Of a DNA stretch of 64,000 nt, positions 8,821 through 19,502 are shown one piece after another. Source of the DNA: Methylocystaceae bacterium (GTDB lineage Bacteria > Pseudomonadota > Alphaproteobacteria > Rhodospirillales > Terasakiellaceae); the NCBI GenBank assembly GCA_013373205.1, contig JABXIG010000007.1, forward strand, positions 62,001 through 126,000. Direction: 5' to 3'. The notes beneath the pieces were generated by a model. That model was not told the DNA's origin. It saw only the letters and a list, made by a program, of their open reading frames with translations, and ran no database searches. Each line of letters opens with the position of its first letter. Positions within the stretch are counted from its first letter, which is position 1. Made by a program: the position numbers and the translations under genes.

Positions 8821-8896
8821 TGGTAGGCACTAGAGGATTCGAACCTCTGACCGTTCGATTAAAAGTCGAATGCTCTACCAACTGAGCTAAGTGCCC
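8821..8896 (-). tRNA. tRNA-Lys (anticodon UUU)
   Basis: A 76-nt tRNA on the minus strand. The acceptor arm is GGGCACT paired with AGTGCCT, the D arm contains AGCTCAGTTGGTAGAGC, the anticodon loop is CTTTTAA (anticodon TTT), and the T arm carries GTTCGAATC. The 3' CCA is encoded. The first acceptor pair is G-U. Confidence 0.97.
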
Positions 8897-8944
8897 TCAT
8901 CTGAGGTGGGGCAGCGTGTTAGGCCGTCCCGTTTGGTGAGGCGG

Positions 8945-8973
8945 AACATAGTGGGGAGAGAGCCATCGGTCAA
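8945..8973 (-). promoter_or_regulatory. Predicted sigma-70 promoter of tRNA-Lys
   Basis: On the minus strand TTGACC (8973-8968) and TATGTT (8950-8945) are separated by exactly 17 bp, about 50 bp before the mature tRNA 5' end. Confidence 0.6.
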
Positions 8974-9049
8974 CAAGGAATTTAAAAAAAATTCAAATTA
9001 TTTGAAATTTATTTAAAAACAGTGGCTTACACATGCATTTTTGAGCCAA

Positions 9050-9087
9050 AAAAGACAAAAGCGAATGAGAGATCACCCTCATTCGCT
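9050..9087 (-). terminator. Intrinsic terminator after coaD
   Basis: A 10-bp perfect stem AGCGAATGAG/CTCATTCGCT (9060-9087). On the minus strand it is followed by a T-rich tract, which fits termination of coaD. A second small hairpin (TGTCAT-gaaa-ATGACA) lies between it and the coaD stop. Confidence 0.7.
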
Positions 9088-9133
9088 ACAAAAAAGATTC
9101 CCGTTGTCATGAAAATGACATTAACAAAATGGA

Positions 9134-9643
9134 TCAATTCTCTCCTGAGAAGCGTTCCATTAACTTTTCTCTCACATTAGGTGTCACAAACCCGGTGATG
9201 TCGCCCCCAAGCTTGCCAATTTCTTTCACAAAACGCGATGAAATAAACTGACATTTATCCGATGCCATCATAAAGACCGTTTCAATTTCCGGTGCGAGTC
9301 GAGAGTTCATTCCTGCCATCTGAAATTCGTACTCAAAATCAGAAACCGCACGTAGCCCCCGGAAAATCGTCTTGGCCCCTTGCTCACGGGCAAAATCGAT
9401 CAACAAGTTTTCAAACGGCTTAACTTCAATTGTTGTCCCTGTCGCTTCCATAATTGGCGGTAATTCATGTTCCACCATGGCAACCCGTTCTTCTAATGAA
9501 AATAGCGGTCCCTTCCCCCGGTTGATGGCCACGCCCAAGACCAAATGGTCTGCCAGACGGGCGGCACGACGAATAATATCCAGATGCCCATTGGTTACCG
9601 GGTCAAACGTTCCAGGATATACACCAATGCGATTCTTAGGCAT
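9134..9643 (-). CDS. coaD: Phosphopantetheine adenylyltransferase
   Basis: Transfers AMP from ATP to 4'-phosphopantetheine, the penultimate step of coenzyme A synthesis, in the cytoplasm. A 169-residue nucleotidyltransferase, near the usual 160. It has the N-terminal signature GTFDPVTNGHLDII with the ATP-binding GH motif, and the C-terminal ISSRFVKEI motif. ATG 9643 is preferred because GGAG lies nine bases upstream; an ATG at 9661 would overlap that site. It lies just downstream of gyrA on the same strand (53-bp gap). Confidence 0.95.
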   Translation of the reverse strand: MPKNRIGVYPGTFDPVTNGHLDIIRRAARLADHLVLGVAINRGKGPLFSLEERVAMVEHELPPIMEATGTTIEVKPFENLLIDFAREQGAKTIFRGLRAVSDFEYEFQMAGMNSRLAPEIETVFMMASDKCQFISSRFVKEIGKLGGDITGFVTPNVREKLMERFSGEN

Positions 9644-9696
9644 GCCACAAAACTCCATCAAAAGTTTTTATTTAAGCAACATATGGAAAAGAGGCT

Positions 9697-12468
9697 TTAC
9701 GCCTCTTCCCCTGTGCTATCGTTTACTTGAGGTTCAGCAGCTTCCCCGGCTGCCTCATCGGTGGGCGTTGGGCTTTCCGCGCCCTCACCTTCAGCGATTT
9801 CACCTTCTTCGTCGTCACTCATGTCACGGAAACAACTGACAGAAACCACAGATTCACCGTCAGCGACGCGGAACAAGGTAACCCCCTGGGTTTTACGGCC
9901 TGCGATTCGAACCTGGTCAACACCTGTACGGATCAACTGGCCGCCATCTGTGACCATAATGATCTCGTCTTCTGGCTCAACCGGGAAGGACGCAGCGACT
10001 TTACCGTTCCGTTCTGACATTTCGATATTGGCGATGCCCTTACCGCCACGACCCGTGGTGCGATATTCAAACGAAGAAGATCGTTTACCGAAGCCGCGTT
10101 CTGTCACAGACAACAGGAATTCTTCTGTTGCTTCCATCTGATCGGCTTCTTCCTGAGTCAAGATCCCCAGTTCCGGTGTCTCATCGTTGCGTTTGGCTTT
10201 GGCATAACGCAGATACGCATCGCGTTGTTCAGATGTCCAATCGCCGCCATACAAAATCGACATGGAAATCACCCGGTCATCTTCAGCAAGACGAATGCCA
10301 CGCACCCCTGTGGAATTACGCCCCGCAAAGACGCGAACATCTTCCACCTTAAAGCGGATACATTGGCCATTGCGCGTGGTCAGAAAGACATGATGTTCCG
10401 GTGAACAGATTTTCACAGCCACCATACTATCGCCTTCATCCAGCTTCATGGCGATTTTACCATTGGCTTTCACGTTGGTGAAATCGGACAATAAGTTACG
10501 ACGCGCCCCACCAGATGCGGTGGAGAACATGACGTGCATGTCTTTTGCTTGGCTTTCATCTTCGGGCAGTTCCATCACGGTTGAGATGGTTTCGCCTTCA
10601 TCCAGCGGCAATAGGTTAACCATCGCCTTGCCCTTGGACTGCGGGTTACCCAGCGGCAAACGATAAACTTTCATCTTGTAAACCATACCGGTGGACGAGA
10701 AGAACAACAACGGCGTATGGGTATTGGCGACAAAGACCGATTCCACGATATCTTCATCCTTGGTGCTCATACCCGAGCGCCCTTTACCACCGCGACGTTG
10801 CGCACGGTACGTATCCAGTGGCACACGTTTAATGTAGCCTGAACTGGTCACGGTCACGACCATATCTTCGCGTTGGATCAAATCTTCAATGTCATGTTCG
10901 AATTCAGCTTCCTGAATTTCAGAACGACGCGGCGTTGCAAACTGTGTGCGCATATCAACCAGTTCATTGCGCATCAAAGCCATCAATTTTTCACGTGAAC
11001 GCAGGATGGAGAGATATTCTTCAATCTCTGCCCCTAATTCACGCAGATCACCCGCGATCTTCTCACGTTCCAGCCCGGTCAAGCGATGCAGGCGAAGTTC
11101 AAGAATGGCTTTTGCCTGTGCTTCAGACAGTTTGTATTTTCCATCTACAACCTGACGGTCCGGTTCATCCAGCAACTGGATTAGCGGTTCAACCTGACCA
11201 GCGCGCCAGTCACGTTCCATCAACTGAATACGTGCTGTTTGTGCATCAGGGGCGGCACGGATCAATTCAATCACTTCATCGATATTTTCAACGGCAACAG
11301 CCAGACCCGCCAAAACGTGTGCCTTGTCGCGGGCTTTCCCCAGTTCAAAAATTGTACGACGGGTGATGACTTCTTCACGAAATTCAATAAAAGCCTGAAG
11401 GATTTGTTTCAGGTTCAATAATTCCGGGCGGCCCTTGTTCAAGGCCAGCATGTTAACGCCAAAGCTGGTTTGCAGAGCTGTAAACTTAAAAAGTTGGTTC
11501 AGAACGATTTCCGCATGGTGGCCTTTTTTGATTTCCACCACAACACGCACGCCTTGACGGTCTGATTCATCACGTAAGTCCGAAATACCTTCGATCTTTT
11601 TATCGCGTACCAGCGCCGCCATGTTTTCAATCATGCGCGCTTTGTTCACCTGATAAGGAATTTCGGTGATGATGATCGCCATGCGGTCTTTGCGAATTTC
11701 TTCAATCGACGTGCGCCCACGCATCACAACAGAACCACGGCCCGTGTGGAAAGCCGAACGCAAGCCAGATTGACCAAGAATGATCCCGCCTGTCGGGAAA
11801 TCCGGGCCAAAGACATAATCACGGATCAGGTCATCAATGGTCAGGTTTGGATCATCAATCAACGCGCAACAGGCATCAATCAATTCACCCAGATTATGGG
11901 GTGGGATATTGGTTGCCATACCAACAGCGATACCGCCTGCCCCGTTGACCAGAAGATTCGGGTACTGTGCCGGAAGAACAGAAGGTTCAACCGTGGTGTC
12001 ATCGTAGTTGGCTTTAAAATCGACTGTTTCTTTATCAATATCAACAATCAGGTTATGGGCCGATTTATCCATGCGTGCTTCGGTATAACGCATGGCCGCT
12101 GCGGGATCCCCGTCCATAGAACCAAAGTTCCCCTGCCCGTCAATCAACGGCAGACGCATGGAGAAGTCTTGCGCCATACGAACCATGGCATCATAAATCG
12201 CGCTATCACCATGAGGGTGATATTTACCCATCACATCCCCGACGATACGGGCTGATTTACGATAGGGCTTGTTGTAATCGTAACCGCTTTCTTTCATGGC
12301 ATAAAGAATGCGCCGATGCACAGGTTTCAACCCGTCACGAACATCCGGCAGCGCACGCGACACGATCACGCTCATCGCGTAATCAAGATAGCTGTTGCGC
12401 ATTTCGTCTACGATAGAAACGGGGGAGATATCAATGCCCTGAGGCGTTAGTTCATTGTCGCTTGTCAA
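9697..12468 (-). CDS. gyrA: DNA gyrase subunit A
   Basis: A 923-residue subunit that breaks and rejoins DNA during ATP-driven negative supercoiling with GyrB. The catalytic Tyr is at 128 (RYTEAR). In the quinolone-resistance region, [11 protein letters not shown] keeps the sensitive residues Ser89 and Asp93 (Ser83/Asp87 in E. coli). The C-terminal beta-pinwheel contains the GyrA box QRRGGKGR, which separates gyrase from topoisomerase IV. The acidic tail is long and Glu/Ala-rich. No ATG precedes the conserved core closely; TTG at 12468 is the best start in frame. Its promoter is probably at 12560-12588. Confidence 0.96.
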   Translation of the reverse strand: MTSDNELTPQGIDISPVSIVDEMRNSYLDYAMSVIVSRALPDVRDGLKPVHRRILYAMKESGYDYNKPYRKSARIVGDVMGKYHPHGDSAIYDAMVRMAQDFSMRLPLIDGQGNFGSMDGDPAAAMRYTEARMDKSAHNLIVDIDKETVDFKANYDDTTVEPSVLPAQYPNLLVNGAGGIAVGMATNIPPHNLGELIDACCALIDDPNLTIDDLIRDYVFGPDFPTGGIILGQSGLRSAFHTGRGSVVMRGRTSIEEIRKDRMAIIITEIPYQVNKARMIENMAALVRDKKIEGISDLRDESDRQGVRVVVEIKKGHHAEIVLNQLFKFTALQTSFGVNMLALNKGRPELLNLKQILQAFIEFREEVITRRTIFELGKARDKAHVLAGLAVAVENIDEVIELIRAAPDAQTARIQLMERDWRAGQVEPLIQLLDEPDRQVVDGKYKLSEAQAKAILELRLHRLTGLEREKIAGDLRELGAEIEEYLSILRSREKLMALMRNELVDMRTQFATPRRSEIQEAEFEHDIEDLIQREDMVVTVTSSGYIKRVPLDTYRAQRRGGKGRSGMSTKDEDIVESVFVANTHTPLLFFSSTGMVYKMKVYRLPLGNPQSKGKAMVNLLPLDEGETISTVMELPEDESQAKDMHVMFSTASGGARRNLLSDFTNVKANGKIAMKLDEGDSMVAVKICSPEHHVFLTTRNGQCIRFKVEDVRVFAGRNSTGVRGIRLAEDDRVISMSILYGGDWTSEQRDAYLRYAKAKRNDETPELGILTQEEADQMEATEEFLLSVTERGFGKRSSSFEYRTTGRGGKGIANIEMSERNGKVAASFPVEPEDEIIMVTDGGQLIRTGVDQVRIAGRKTQGVTLFRVADGESVVSVSCFRDMSDDEEGEIAEGEGAESPTPTDEAAGEAAEPQVNDSTGEEA

Positions 12469-12559
12469 GTGACTTAACCCAATTTGTTGTTCCTGCTTTT
12501 GCGAACCACCTAAGCCATTTTTTCAAAAGGATAAAGACAGTCCGCCTATTTGGTGAAAA

Positions 12560-12588
12560 GGTATAGCAACTTTCATATATGACAACAA
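12560..12588 (-). promoter_or_regulatory. Possible gyrA promoter
   Basis: On the minus strand TTGTTG (12588-12583) and TATACC (12565-12560) are spaced by 17 bp, about 90 bp before the gyrA start. Both elements are imperfect. Confidence 0.4.
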
Positions 12589-12607
12589 CAAAACTATGGT
12601 GTTTTTA

Positions 12608-12643
12608 CAAAAGAAAAAGGCCTTGCCCATCTGGACAAGACCT
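12608..12643 (-). terminator. Intrinsic terminator after the phosphate transporter gene
   Basis: On the minus strand an 11-bp stem with G-U pairs (AGGTCTTGTCC against GGGCAAGGCCT) around a short loop is followed by TTTTTCTTTT. It lies 26 bp after the transporter stop codon. Confidence 0.75.
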
Positions 12644-12668
12644 CTTGCTGTGTTTTTCTACACAATTC

Positions 12669-14213
12669 TTACAGAAATGTGGAAATAATGAAGTATAACA
12701 TCCCTGCCAAAAGGGCTGATAAAGGCACGGTGATGAGCCAGGCTGCAACAATTGTGGTTAAATGTTGACGACGGACCAGTTTACGCCGACGGGCCTTTTC
12801 CTGCTTTTTATGCAAACGTTCCAATGCTTCGGCGCGACCTTTATGTTCACCGGGTGCACTTGCTTCGGGAAGAACTTTTTCAAGACGTTCACGGTTTCGC
12901 TTGTTCGCCAAAAATTCACGAAAAAACCCGACCCCGAAAACACCGCCAACGGCAATATGTGTCGAACTGACAGGTAAGCCCAATGTAGAGGCGATAATCA
13001 CAGTAATTGCCGCAGATAAAGCAACGCAATACGCGCGGGCACGATCCAGCTTGGTAATCTTTTCACCAACAGTACGCACCAACTTGGGACCAAATAGCAT
13101 CAGACCTGCGGCAATCCCCAATGCACCAACAACCAGAATCCACAGGGGCAATCCGGCCTTACCGCCCATTTCCCCACCACTGGCCACACTAACAACGGCA
13201 GCCAATGGGCCAACCGCATTCGCGACATCATTCGCCCCATGAGCAAAAGACAACAAGGCCGCAGAAAAAATCAGCGGAATGGTGAAGAGGTCAGACACAG
13301 CACGGCGACGATTTTCAATCTTTTCTGCTGCTTTTGCCACTAAGGGCTTTACACCAATCCATGTCGCAACGAAGAAAGCCACACCGATCAGGATAATCAC
13401 CTCACCACCCGGCTTCCATAATTTTTTCAGACCTTTCATGGTCAGATACATGGCAAAGGCTGCGGCCATAATGCCTACTAGAATAGGTACCCATTTTTTT
13501 GCCGCGCCGACCTTATCTTCTTTGTACATGATCTGGAATTTGATCAACGCCAAAAACATCGCTGCAATAATGCCGCCAAGCGCGGGTGAAATCACCCAAC
13601 TGGCTGCAATTTTTCCCATGGTTGCCCAGTTAACCGCACCAAGGCCTGTCGCTGCAATCCCGGCCCCCATGACACCGCCGACAACGGAATGAGTTGTCGA
13701 GACAGGTGCCCCGATAAAGGTGGCAAGATTAACCCAAAGGGCAGCAGCAAAAAGTGCAGCCATCATAGCGTGGATAAACATCATATCGCTGTCCATCCCA
13801 CTTGGGTCGATAATGCCTTTGCGAACCGTTGACACCACATCGCCCCCGGCAATAATGGCACCAGCAGCTTCGAAAATCGCCGCAATCACCAATGCACCGG
13901 TCATGGTCAGAGCTTTCGACCCTACTGCTGGACCGATATTATTGGCAACATCATTTGCCCCAATATTCAACGCCATATAAGCGCCTAGCAAGCCTGCCAG
14001 AATAATAAAGACCTGACTACCCGGTTCTGCCACCTGCGTATAAGCAAATAACCCAACAACAACAAGGAACAGAATACAAATACCGAACTTTAAATTCCCT
14101 CGGCTGATTTCCTGAATCCCCTGTTCGAATTTGCTGATGTGCTTCAGCTCTTTATCAAGCATTTTCATCTCGCCTGACGGTAGCTTTCCCGGTGGTAGCT
14201 TTCCCTCTGACAT
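12669..14213 (-). CDS. Inorganic phosphate transporter, PiT family
   Basis: A 514-residue inner-membrane symporter, expected to bring in phosphate (as metal-phosphate) with protons or sodium. The two inverted family signatures are present: GANDVANNIGPAVGSKA near residue 85 and HGANDVANAVGPLAA near residue 325. About ten hydrophobic segments can be counted, with a long charged loop (AEALERLHKKQEKARRRK) before the last helix. The start ATG follows GAGGGAAG. No PhoU-like partner adjoins it, but a separate Na/Pi cotransporter with PhoU domain lies at 44 kb, so this organism has at least two low-affinity phosphate systems. Confidence 0.92.
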   Translation of the reverse strand: MSEGKLPPGKLPSGEMKMLDKELKHISKFEQGIQEISRGNLKFGICILFLVVVGLFAYTQVAEPGSQVFIILAGLLGAYMALNIGANDVANNIGPAVGSKALTMTGALVIAAIFEAAGAIIAGGDVVSTVRKGIIDPSGMDSDMMFIHAMMAALFAAALWVNLATFIGAPVSTTHSVVGGVMGAGIAATGLGAVNWATMGKIAASWVISPALGGIIAAMFLALIKFQIMYKEDKVGAAKKWVPILVGIMAAAFAMYLTMKGLKKLWKPGGEVIILIGVAFFVATWIGVKPLVAKAAEKIENRRRAVSDLFTIPLIFSAALLSFAHGANDVANAVGPLAAVVSVASGGEMGGKAGLPLWILVVGALGIAAGLMLFGPKLVRTVGEKITKLDRARAYCVALSAAITVIIASTLGLPVSSTHIAVGGVFGVGFFREFLANKRNRERLEKVLPEASAPGEHKGRAEALERLHKKQEKARRRKLVRRQHLTTIVAAWLITVPLSALLAGMLYFIISTFL

Positions 14214-14347
14214 CTTCCCTCACAAAAATGTAATATATTCTCCGGTCTTGTAACTTTTCTGCAATAAAAAGTACACAATTAATCACCTGTAAACTCCCCT
14301 TTAAGTAACGCTCCCAACTTATCCTTTTCTTTCAGGGCTTTCCCCTT

Positions 14348-17300
14348 ATGCAAACATGGTTTACTTTAAAACTGTCTTCAAAGGGTCTTGATCGCATGAA
14401 CATAAAGTCTGTCAAACAGCACATAAAACATAGCCTCCTGTGCGGCACTACTTTGCTCGCCATGCCTGCATCAGCCTTTGGGGCAAACGAGATCGCAAGT
14501 GAGCTCAGCGTCGGGCCCGGTGTCGTCCTCGGCACGCTGTGTGCAGGATTGATCATTGGAGCTTTGCTTCATCGTAAATTCAAAGCCATTGATAATGAAT
14601 ATACCCCGCGATCAAAAAAATACCTCGCGGCTTTCGAGAGGATATCACAAGGATTTAACCTGTTTCTGCGCAGCCCCGAACAAACCACAAAGGAACAGGC
14701 CATTAACTGGTTATTACGCGAAACTGCCCGGACCCTTGACGTTCCCCAGACAAGCCTGTGGTTTTTTGAAGATGAAAAAACAGTCCTTAAACCCATGTAT
14801 CGTTTTCATCATGAAAACGTTCCCTTTCCCGAAAAGCTAAAAATCAGCAGAACCGACCAGCCTGATTTTTTTGGGGCCTTGCGCGGTGAAAGAACTGTTG
14901 CCTTCAGTAATGCCATCCACGACATCCGATGTCAGGATTTTTTGAAAGCCTTGCCCGAAGAAGAAAATGTGCAATCTCTTTTAATTGCCCTGGTCGGGAT
15001 TGGGCGCCAAGCCTTAGGCACCTTGCAAATCATTTCCCCGGATCAAACCCGCATCTGGAGTGATAGTGACCGCCTGTTTGCAGGCTCAGTTGCGGACCTA
15101 ATCGCCTTTTATCTCTCTAATCACGATCTACAAATCGCCCAAAGCGCCTTACATGAAAGTGAAAGCCGCTTTCGCGATCTGGTCGCCGCCAGTTCTGACT
15201 GGTACTGGAAGACCGGGCCGGACCACAAGTTCATTTCCATATCAAGCCGTTTTACAAAACTGACCGGCATCCCAACGGACAAGATGATTGGTCAGACCCG
15301 TCATGACTTTGAACATCCGGAAAACCTAACCGACGACCAGCTGCAACACTGGAAAAAGCTAAAAAGACGCCAACCCTTTCGGGACTATAAATATAAACTG
15401 GACAATAATGGCCGTCAGACAACCGTCTCCATTAACGGCAAGCCGATCTTTAACAATGACGGTGAATTTCTTGGCTATATCGGCACAGGTTCTGATATTT
15501 CAGAAACCATCACCTACAAAACCCGCTATGAAGAAAGCCTTAATGCCCTCGCAAACGGACTTGTCATGTGGGACCGCAATGACAAGCTGATCCTTTTGAA
15601 CAAGGCGACCCTCGACATGTTCCCCGACCTCGCCCCATTTGCCGAGGAAAATCTAACTTATCGCGATGTACAAAAACTCAGTTATGAAAAAAACATCATC
15701 AAATTCCCCAGAACCCTGGATGATGACTATCTTGAACAACTGGTCAAGGACCACAAAGCCTGTGGCATCCGTGAAGTGGAATTAAGCAACGGGCATTATC
15801 TGCTCGTCCATGAACATCCCACATCCGAAGGCGGCATCGTTGGAATTTACACAGATGTAAGCGCCCTTCGCAGCCGGGAAAATGAACTTATTGAAAGCAA
15901 CCGCATATCTGAGGCGTTCAGCCTGTCGGGCAGCACCTTGATCCATGCCCGCAATGAAAGTTTCATCCTATCGGAGATTTGCCGGATCATTACAGAACTT
16001 GGTCTGTTTAAAACCGCATGGGTCACCCTGTTTAATGCCCCTGGTAATTTGCCGGAATATCTCGATACGGACATGCAAAAAGGTGCAAAATTGAATGATA
16101 TCTCGTTCAAACCAACCAGCACCATCAAGCAAGCCTTCATCAAACAGAAAAATATGGTCATGACCAAAAACGTCCTCCATCAGGCGCTGCCACATATGGT
16201 CGATGATTTCAAAAAACAAAACATCACCTGCGGCGCGTTGTTCGTCATCCGCATGGATACCAAAATTTCCGGTTTTCTGATTGTCACCTCGGATCAAAGT
16301 GATGCCTTTAACCCGAAACGCACAGGGCTTTTAGAAGAATTGGCTAACGACATTGGATATGGCGTGTCCAGTCTGCGCAGTGAAAAACACCGCCTGATTG
16401 CTGAAGAAGCCTTGCGCGAAAGTGAGGGACGTTACAGAAGCCTGGTTGATATGTCTCCTGATGCGATTCTGGTTCTAGATGCCAATGACCGTGTCGTGTT
16501 TGCCAATCCGGAAGGCCATGCACTTTTTGCGACCAAAACCCGAACTGAAATTCTTGGTAAACGATTTGCCAATTACGTCTGTTCTAATGAACCTTTGTTT
16601 AAAAATGCGCCCAACCTGCAAGACGATGATCCCACCCACACTTTCACATCCGTACAACTGCGTCGACTGGACGATGAAATTTTTGAGGCCGACATCACCA
16701 GCCGTCCGGTTTCCTATGCTGGCTTAGAAACCCGATTGCTGATTATACGGGATGTGACCGAACGTAATCGGGTGAATGAACATCTCGCACAGACCTCAAA
16801 ACTCGCCACACTGGGTGAAATGGCCGCCGGGATCACCCATGAACTGAGCCAGCCGCTTAATATCATGCGATTTGCCGCCGAAGGCAGCATGTTAAAAATG
16901 GAACGTAATGACATCACCCTAGATCAGATTGAAAAACAATTTGACCTGATCAGCATGCAAAGCGCACGTATGGCCGATATTATTGACCATATGCGGGTGT
17001 TTAGCCGTAAAGACACTGGGCATGTTGAAATCTTCGATCCATCTCTCATCATCCGACAGTCTGTTGATATGATCGAAGCGCAATATCTGGCAGAAAATAT
17101 ACATATGGATGTGCGCTACCCACCTTACTATCAACATCTCAAAGGCCGTCCTATTCAGCTGGAACAAGTAATCTTGAACTTGATCACAAATGCTCATGAT
17201 TCAATTAACCAGCGCCGCCGCAAAGAAGGCGATGACCCGAAAACCATCAACCGCATTGATGTCAATATGACCTATGATCAGGCCGACAATATGATCAATA

Positions 17301-17959
17301 TTGCCGTCACTGATAATGGCGATGGCATTTCCGATCAGGCCATGGCCAAACTGTTTGACCCATTTTTCACAACCAAGGACGTGGGTAAAGGCACTGGGCT
17401 TGGCTTATCCGTTAGTTACGGCATTATTGCGGCCATGGGCGGTAAAATCCAGGCTCGCAACATCCACAAAGGCGCACGTTTTGATATTACTCTGCCCTGT
17501 ATCGAAGAAGCCGAAACAACCCTTATTTCCAAAATTCCCGACCTGCCCGATGAAGACGACGAGCTTGATTTCGATGGTAATGGTTTAAGTGTTTTGGTGG
17601 TAGATGACGAAGTCTACGCCGCCGAAGCCATGATGGAATATCTTTTCACCAATGGCTTTGAAGTCAATATGGCAGGTGATGGCGAAGAAGCCCTTGAACT
17701 TTATGAGGCAGAACCTTGTGATATCGTGGTGACAGATATCCGTATGCCACGCATGGACGGCCTCACCTTGATTAAGCATCTTAAAGAGCGCAATCCCGAT
17801 CTCCCGGTCATTGTTGTAACAGGCCATACCGGAATGGATGAGAATGCCCCTGAAGACCTCAACCAGATCGCATTTTCCGTCCTAAAGAAACCTGTAAGTT
17901 TGGCAAACCTTGCCGCACAAGTTGAAAAAGCGGGAAAATCCATTGCAAAAACAACGTAA
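14348..17959 (+). CDS. Multi-PAS/GAF hybrid sensor histidine kinase
   Basis: A 1203-residue kinase. A hydrophobic N-terminal stretch (about residues 35-75) contains a signal-like AMPASAFGA and one membrane helix. Then follow a GAF domain (about 110-260), a PAS domain with PAC tail (about 275-395), a second PAS-like region, a second GAF (about 510-680), another PAS (about 695-805), HisKA (His831 in THELSQPLN), a HATPase domain with GTGLGLSVSYG, and a C-terminal receiver (Asp1130 in VVTDIRMPRMDG). It probably phosphorylates its own receiver and the LuxR-type regulator encoded next. Start ATG 14348 is uncertain; ATG 14396 is an alternative. Confidence 0.92.
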   Translation: MQTWFTLKLSSKGLDRMNIKSVKQHIKHSLLCGTTLLAMPASAFGANEIASELSVGPGVVLGTLCAGLIIGALLHRKFKAIDNEYTPRSKKYLAAFERISQGFNLFLRSPEQTTKEQAINWLLRETARTLDVPQTSLWFFEDEKTVLKPMYRFHHENVPFPEKLKISRTDQPDFFGALRGERTVAFSNAIHDIRCQDFLKALPEEENVQSLLIALVGIGRQALGTLQIISPDQTRIWSDSDRLFAGSVADLIAFYLSNHDLQIAQSALHESESRFRDLVAASSDWYWKTGPDHKFISISSRFTKLTGIPTDKMIGQTRHDFEHPENLTDDQLQHWKKLKRRQPFRDYKYKLDNNGRQTTVSINGKPIFNNDGEFLGYIGTGSDISETITYKTRYEESLNALANGLVMWDRNDKLILLNKATLDMFPDLAPFAEENLTYRDVQKLSYEKNIIKFPRTLDDDYLEQLVKDHKACGIREVELSNGHYLLVHEHPTSEGGIVGIYTDVSALRSRENELIESNRISEAFSLSGSTLIHARNESFILSEICRIITELGLFKTAWVTLFNAPGNLPEYLDTDMQKGAKLNDISFKPTSTIKQAFIKQKNMVMTKNVLHQALPHMVDDFKKQNITCGALFVIRMDTKISGFLIVTSDQSDAFNPKRTGLLEELANDIGYGVSSLRSEKHRLIAEEALRESEGRYRSLVDMSPDAILVLDANDRVVFANPEGHALFATKTRTEILGKRFANYVCSNEPLFKNAPNLQDDDPTHTFTSVQLRRLDDEIFEADITSRPVSYAGLETRLLIIRDVTERNRVNEHLAQTSKLATLGEMAAGITHELSQPLNIMRFAAEGSMLKMERNDITLDQIEKQFDLISMQSARMADIIDHMRVFSRKDTGHVEIFDPSLIIRQSVDMIEAQYLAENIHMDVRYPPYYQHLKGRPIQLEQVILNLITNAHDSINQRRRKEGDDPKTINRIDVNMTYDQADNMINIAVTDNGDGISDQAMAKLFDPFFTTKDVGKGTGLGLSVSYGIIAAMGGKIQARNIHKGARFDITLPCIEEAETTLISKIPDLPDEDDELDFDGNGLSVLVVDDEVYAAEAMMEYLFTNGFEVNMAGDGEEALELYEAEPCDIVVTDIRMPRMDGLTLIKHLKERNPDLPVIVVTGHTGMDENAPEDLNQIAFSVLKKPVSLANLAAQVEKAGKSIAKTT

Positions 17960-18032
17960 TCTTCAATTTGGATTGAGAATTATATGATATTCCAATATGA
18001 TACAGTCAGATTATAGATCGGAAAATATAACA

Positions 18033-18695
18033 ATGAAGATTCTTATTGCTGATGACCATAACCTCGTTCGCGAAGGCTTGCGCCCATTTCTGGAAGAGCT
18101 CGACCCGAATGTCGAGATAACAGAAGCCGCCTCTTTTGACGAAGCCTACGAGATCGCCGGACAAAGCCAAGGTTGGGATCTAATCCTGATGGATTTGAAA
18201 ATGCCCGGCATGAATGCGTTTGACGGTCTGGTTAAAATGTGTGAAGCCCATCAAAAAACACCTGTTGTGATTTTGTCTGGCCACTTCAACCGTCATGATG
18301 TTCTGGAAGCTGTTGAACGCGGTGCTGCGGGTTATGTCCCCAAGACCATTAGCGGCTCAGCCATGGTCAATGCACTACGTCTTGTTCTTTCCGGGGAAAA
18401 ATATATCCCGTCCGCCGCTTTTCAAGACACACCTGAATCTAATGACGATAGCCCCATAGGCCGGAACGCCACATCAAAGTCTATGTCCGATGGCCCGCTA
18501 TCGCGTCTGAGTGACCGGGAAAAAGAAATTCTTGGTCATCTGATTGAAGGTAACACCAACAAGGAAATTGCCCGCAAGCTTGGCCTTCAGGAAATTACAG
18601 TTAAAGTGCATCTGCGCAACATCTATCGCAAAATGGAAGCCGCCAACCGGGCTCAGGCAGTGCGCATTGCGCTACAAAGTGGCTGGCAGACCTGA
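18033..18695 (+). CDS. NarL/LuxR-family response regulator
   Basis: A 220-residue transcription regulator. The receiver domain holds the acidic pair DD at 7-8, acceptor Asp54 (LILMDLKMPG), a Ser in VILSGH and Lys in YVPKTIS. The C-terminal LuxR-type helix-turn-helix (about 150-215) reads LSDREKEILGHLIEGNTNKE onward. ATG 18033 is chosen because the receiver begins there; an in-frame ATG at 17997 would add 12 residues. It starts 73 bp after the hybrid kinase on the same strand, so it is the likely output of that kinase. Target genes are not evident. Confidence 0.92.
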   Translation: MKILIADDHNLVREGLRPFLEELDPNVEITEAASFDEAYEIAGQSQGWDLILMDLKMPGMNAFDGLVKMCEAHQKTPVVILSGHFNRHDVLEAVERGAAGYVPKTISGSAMVNALRLVLSGEKYIPSAAFQDTPESNDDSPIGRNATSKSMSDGPLSRLSDREKEILGHLIEGNTNKEIARKLGLQEITVKVHLRNIYRKMEAANRAQAVRIALQSGWQT

Positions 18696-18730
18696 CCAAT
18701 TTTTCTTTTTAGTCATTTTATTGCAGAATA

Positions 18731-18770
18731 AAAAACGGCGCTTGCAGCAAACACTGCAAGCGCCGTTTTT
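18731..18770. terminator. Strong bidirectional intrinsic terminator
   Basis: A 17-bp perfect stem with a six-base loop (18748-18753), flanked by A5 and T5 that form part of the stem. It separates the convergent response regulator and trcR genes. Confidence 0.9.
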
Positions 18771-18787
18771 ACAAATTGGTCGATAGC

Positions 18788-19384
18788 TTATTCTTCTGAA
18801 GCTGTATCGTCAGAAGCATTTGTTGCGGCTTCTGCATTACCTTCGGCTTTTTCAAGCTTAGCCGCGCGTGCACGGGCAATGATAACAACTTTTTCCAGAT
18901 CAGCTTCGGTACAAAGACCTAAAGTCACCGGGTTACGTGGTGTGATGTTAGCTGAATTCCAGTGAGTTTTATCACGAATCGCCTTAATGGTCGGTTTCGT
19001 GGTTCCCAGCAGTTTGGAAATTTGTACATCCTGCAGTTCCGGATGATTTTTCACCAGCCATGCAATGCCGTCCGGACGATCCTGACGTTTGGAAACAGGT
19101 GTGTAACGAGCACCCTTCCCGCGGGCTTTAGGCATCGGGTTCGTGGATTTCGCCAATTTCAGACGTGCCGCCGGGTCGTTGGCGCAACGGTCCAGTTCAT
19201 CCTGAGTCAGCTGGCCATTTGCAATCGGGTCCAGCCCCTGCATTCCCATACCGACATCACCATCTGCAATAGCTTGAATTTCAAGTTCATGCAAACCGCA
19301 GAAATCGGCAATTTGAATAAAGCTCAGTGCCGTATTTTCGACGAGCCAAACGGCCGTCGCCTTTGGCATAAGAGGCAGCGCCAT
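18788..19384 (-). CDS. trcR: TrcR-like cell-cycle transcriptional regulator (DUF1013)
   Basis: A 198-residue protein of the alphaproteobacterial DUF1013 family, members of which are annotated as the transcriptional regulator TrcR. It begins MALPLMPKATAVWLVENTAL and has two similar helical segments (WLVENTALSFIQIADFCGLH near residue 13 and WLVKNHPELQDVQISKLLGT near residue 108). Each looks like a helix-turn-helix, suggesting an internal duplication. The tail is Ala/Glu-rich. A single gene between terminators. The family assignment is firm; the regulatory role rests on family annotation. Confidence 0.85.
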   Translation of the reverse strand: MALPLMPKATAVWLVENTALSFIQIADFCGLHELEIQAIADGDVGMGMQGLDPIANGQLTQDELDRCANDPAARLKLAKSTNPMPKARGKGARYTPVSKRQDRPDGIAWLVKNHPELQDVQISKLLGTTKPTIKAIRDKTHWNSANITPRNPVTLGLCTEADLEKVVIIARARAAKLEKAEGNAEAATNASDDTASEE

Positions 19385-19502
19385 CTTCTTGATCCCTTTT
19401 ACTAGAATTTATCAATAGAACCGGGTCGAACATAATCAACCCGTTTGCCCTACTATATAGTCCGTTTTTCGCTCAGGTCAAACTTCTTCGCATGCGAAGG
19501 GC

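Noticed and set aside
11746..12255. Open frame of 169 codons opposite gyrA
   Set aside because: Lies entirely within the highly conserved gyrase core; no start signal.
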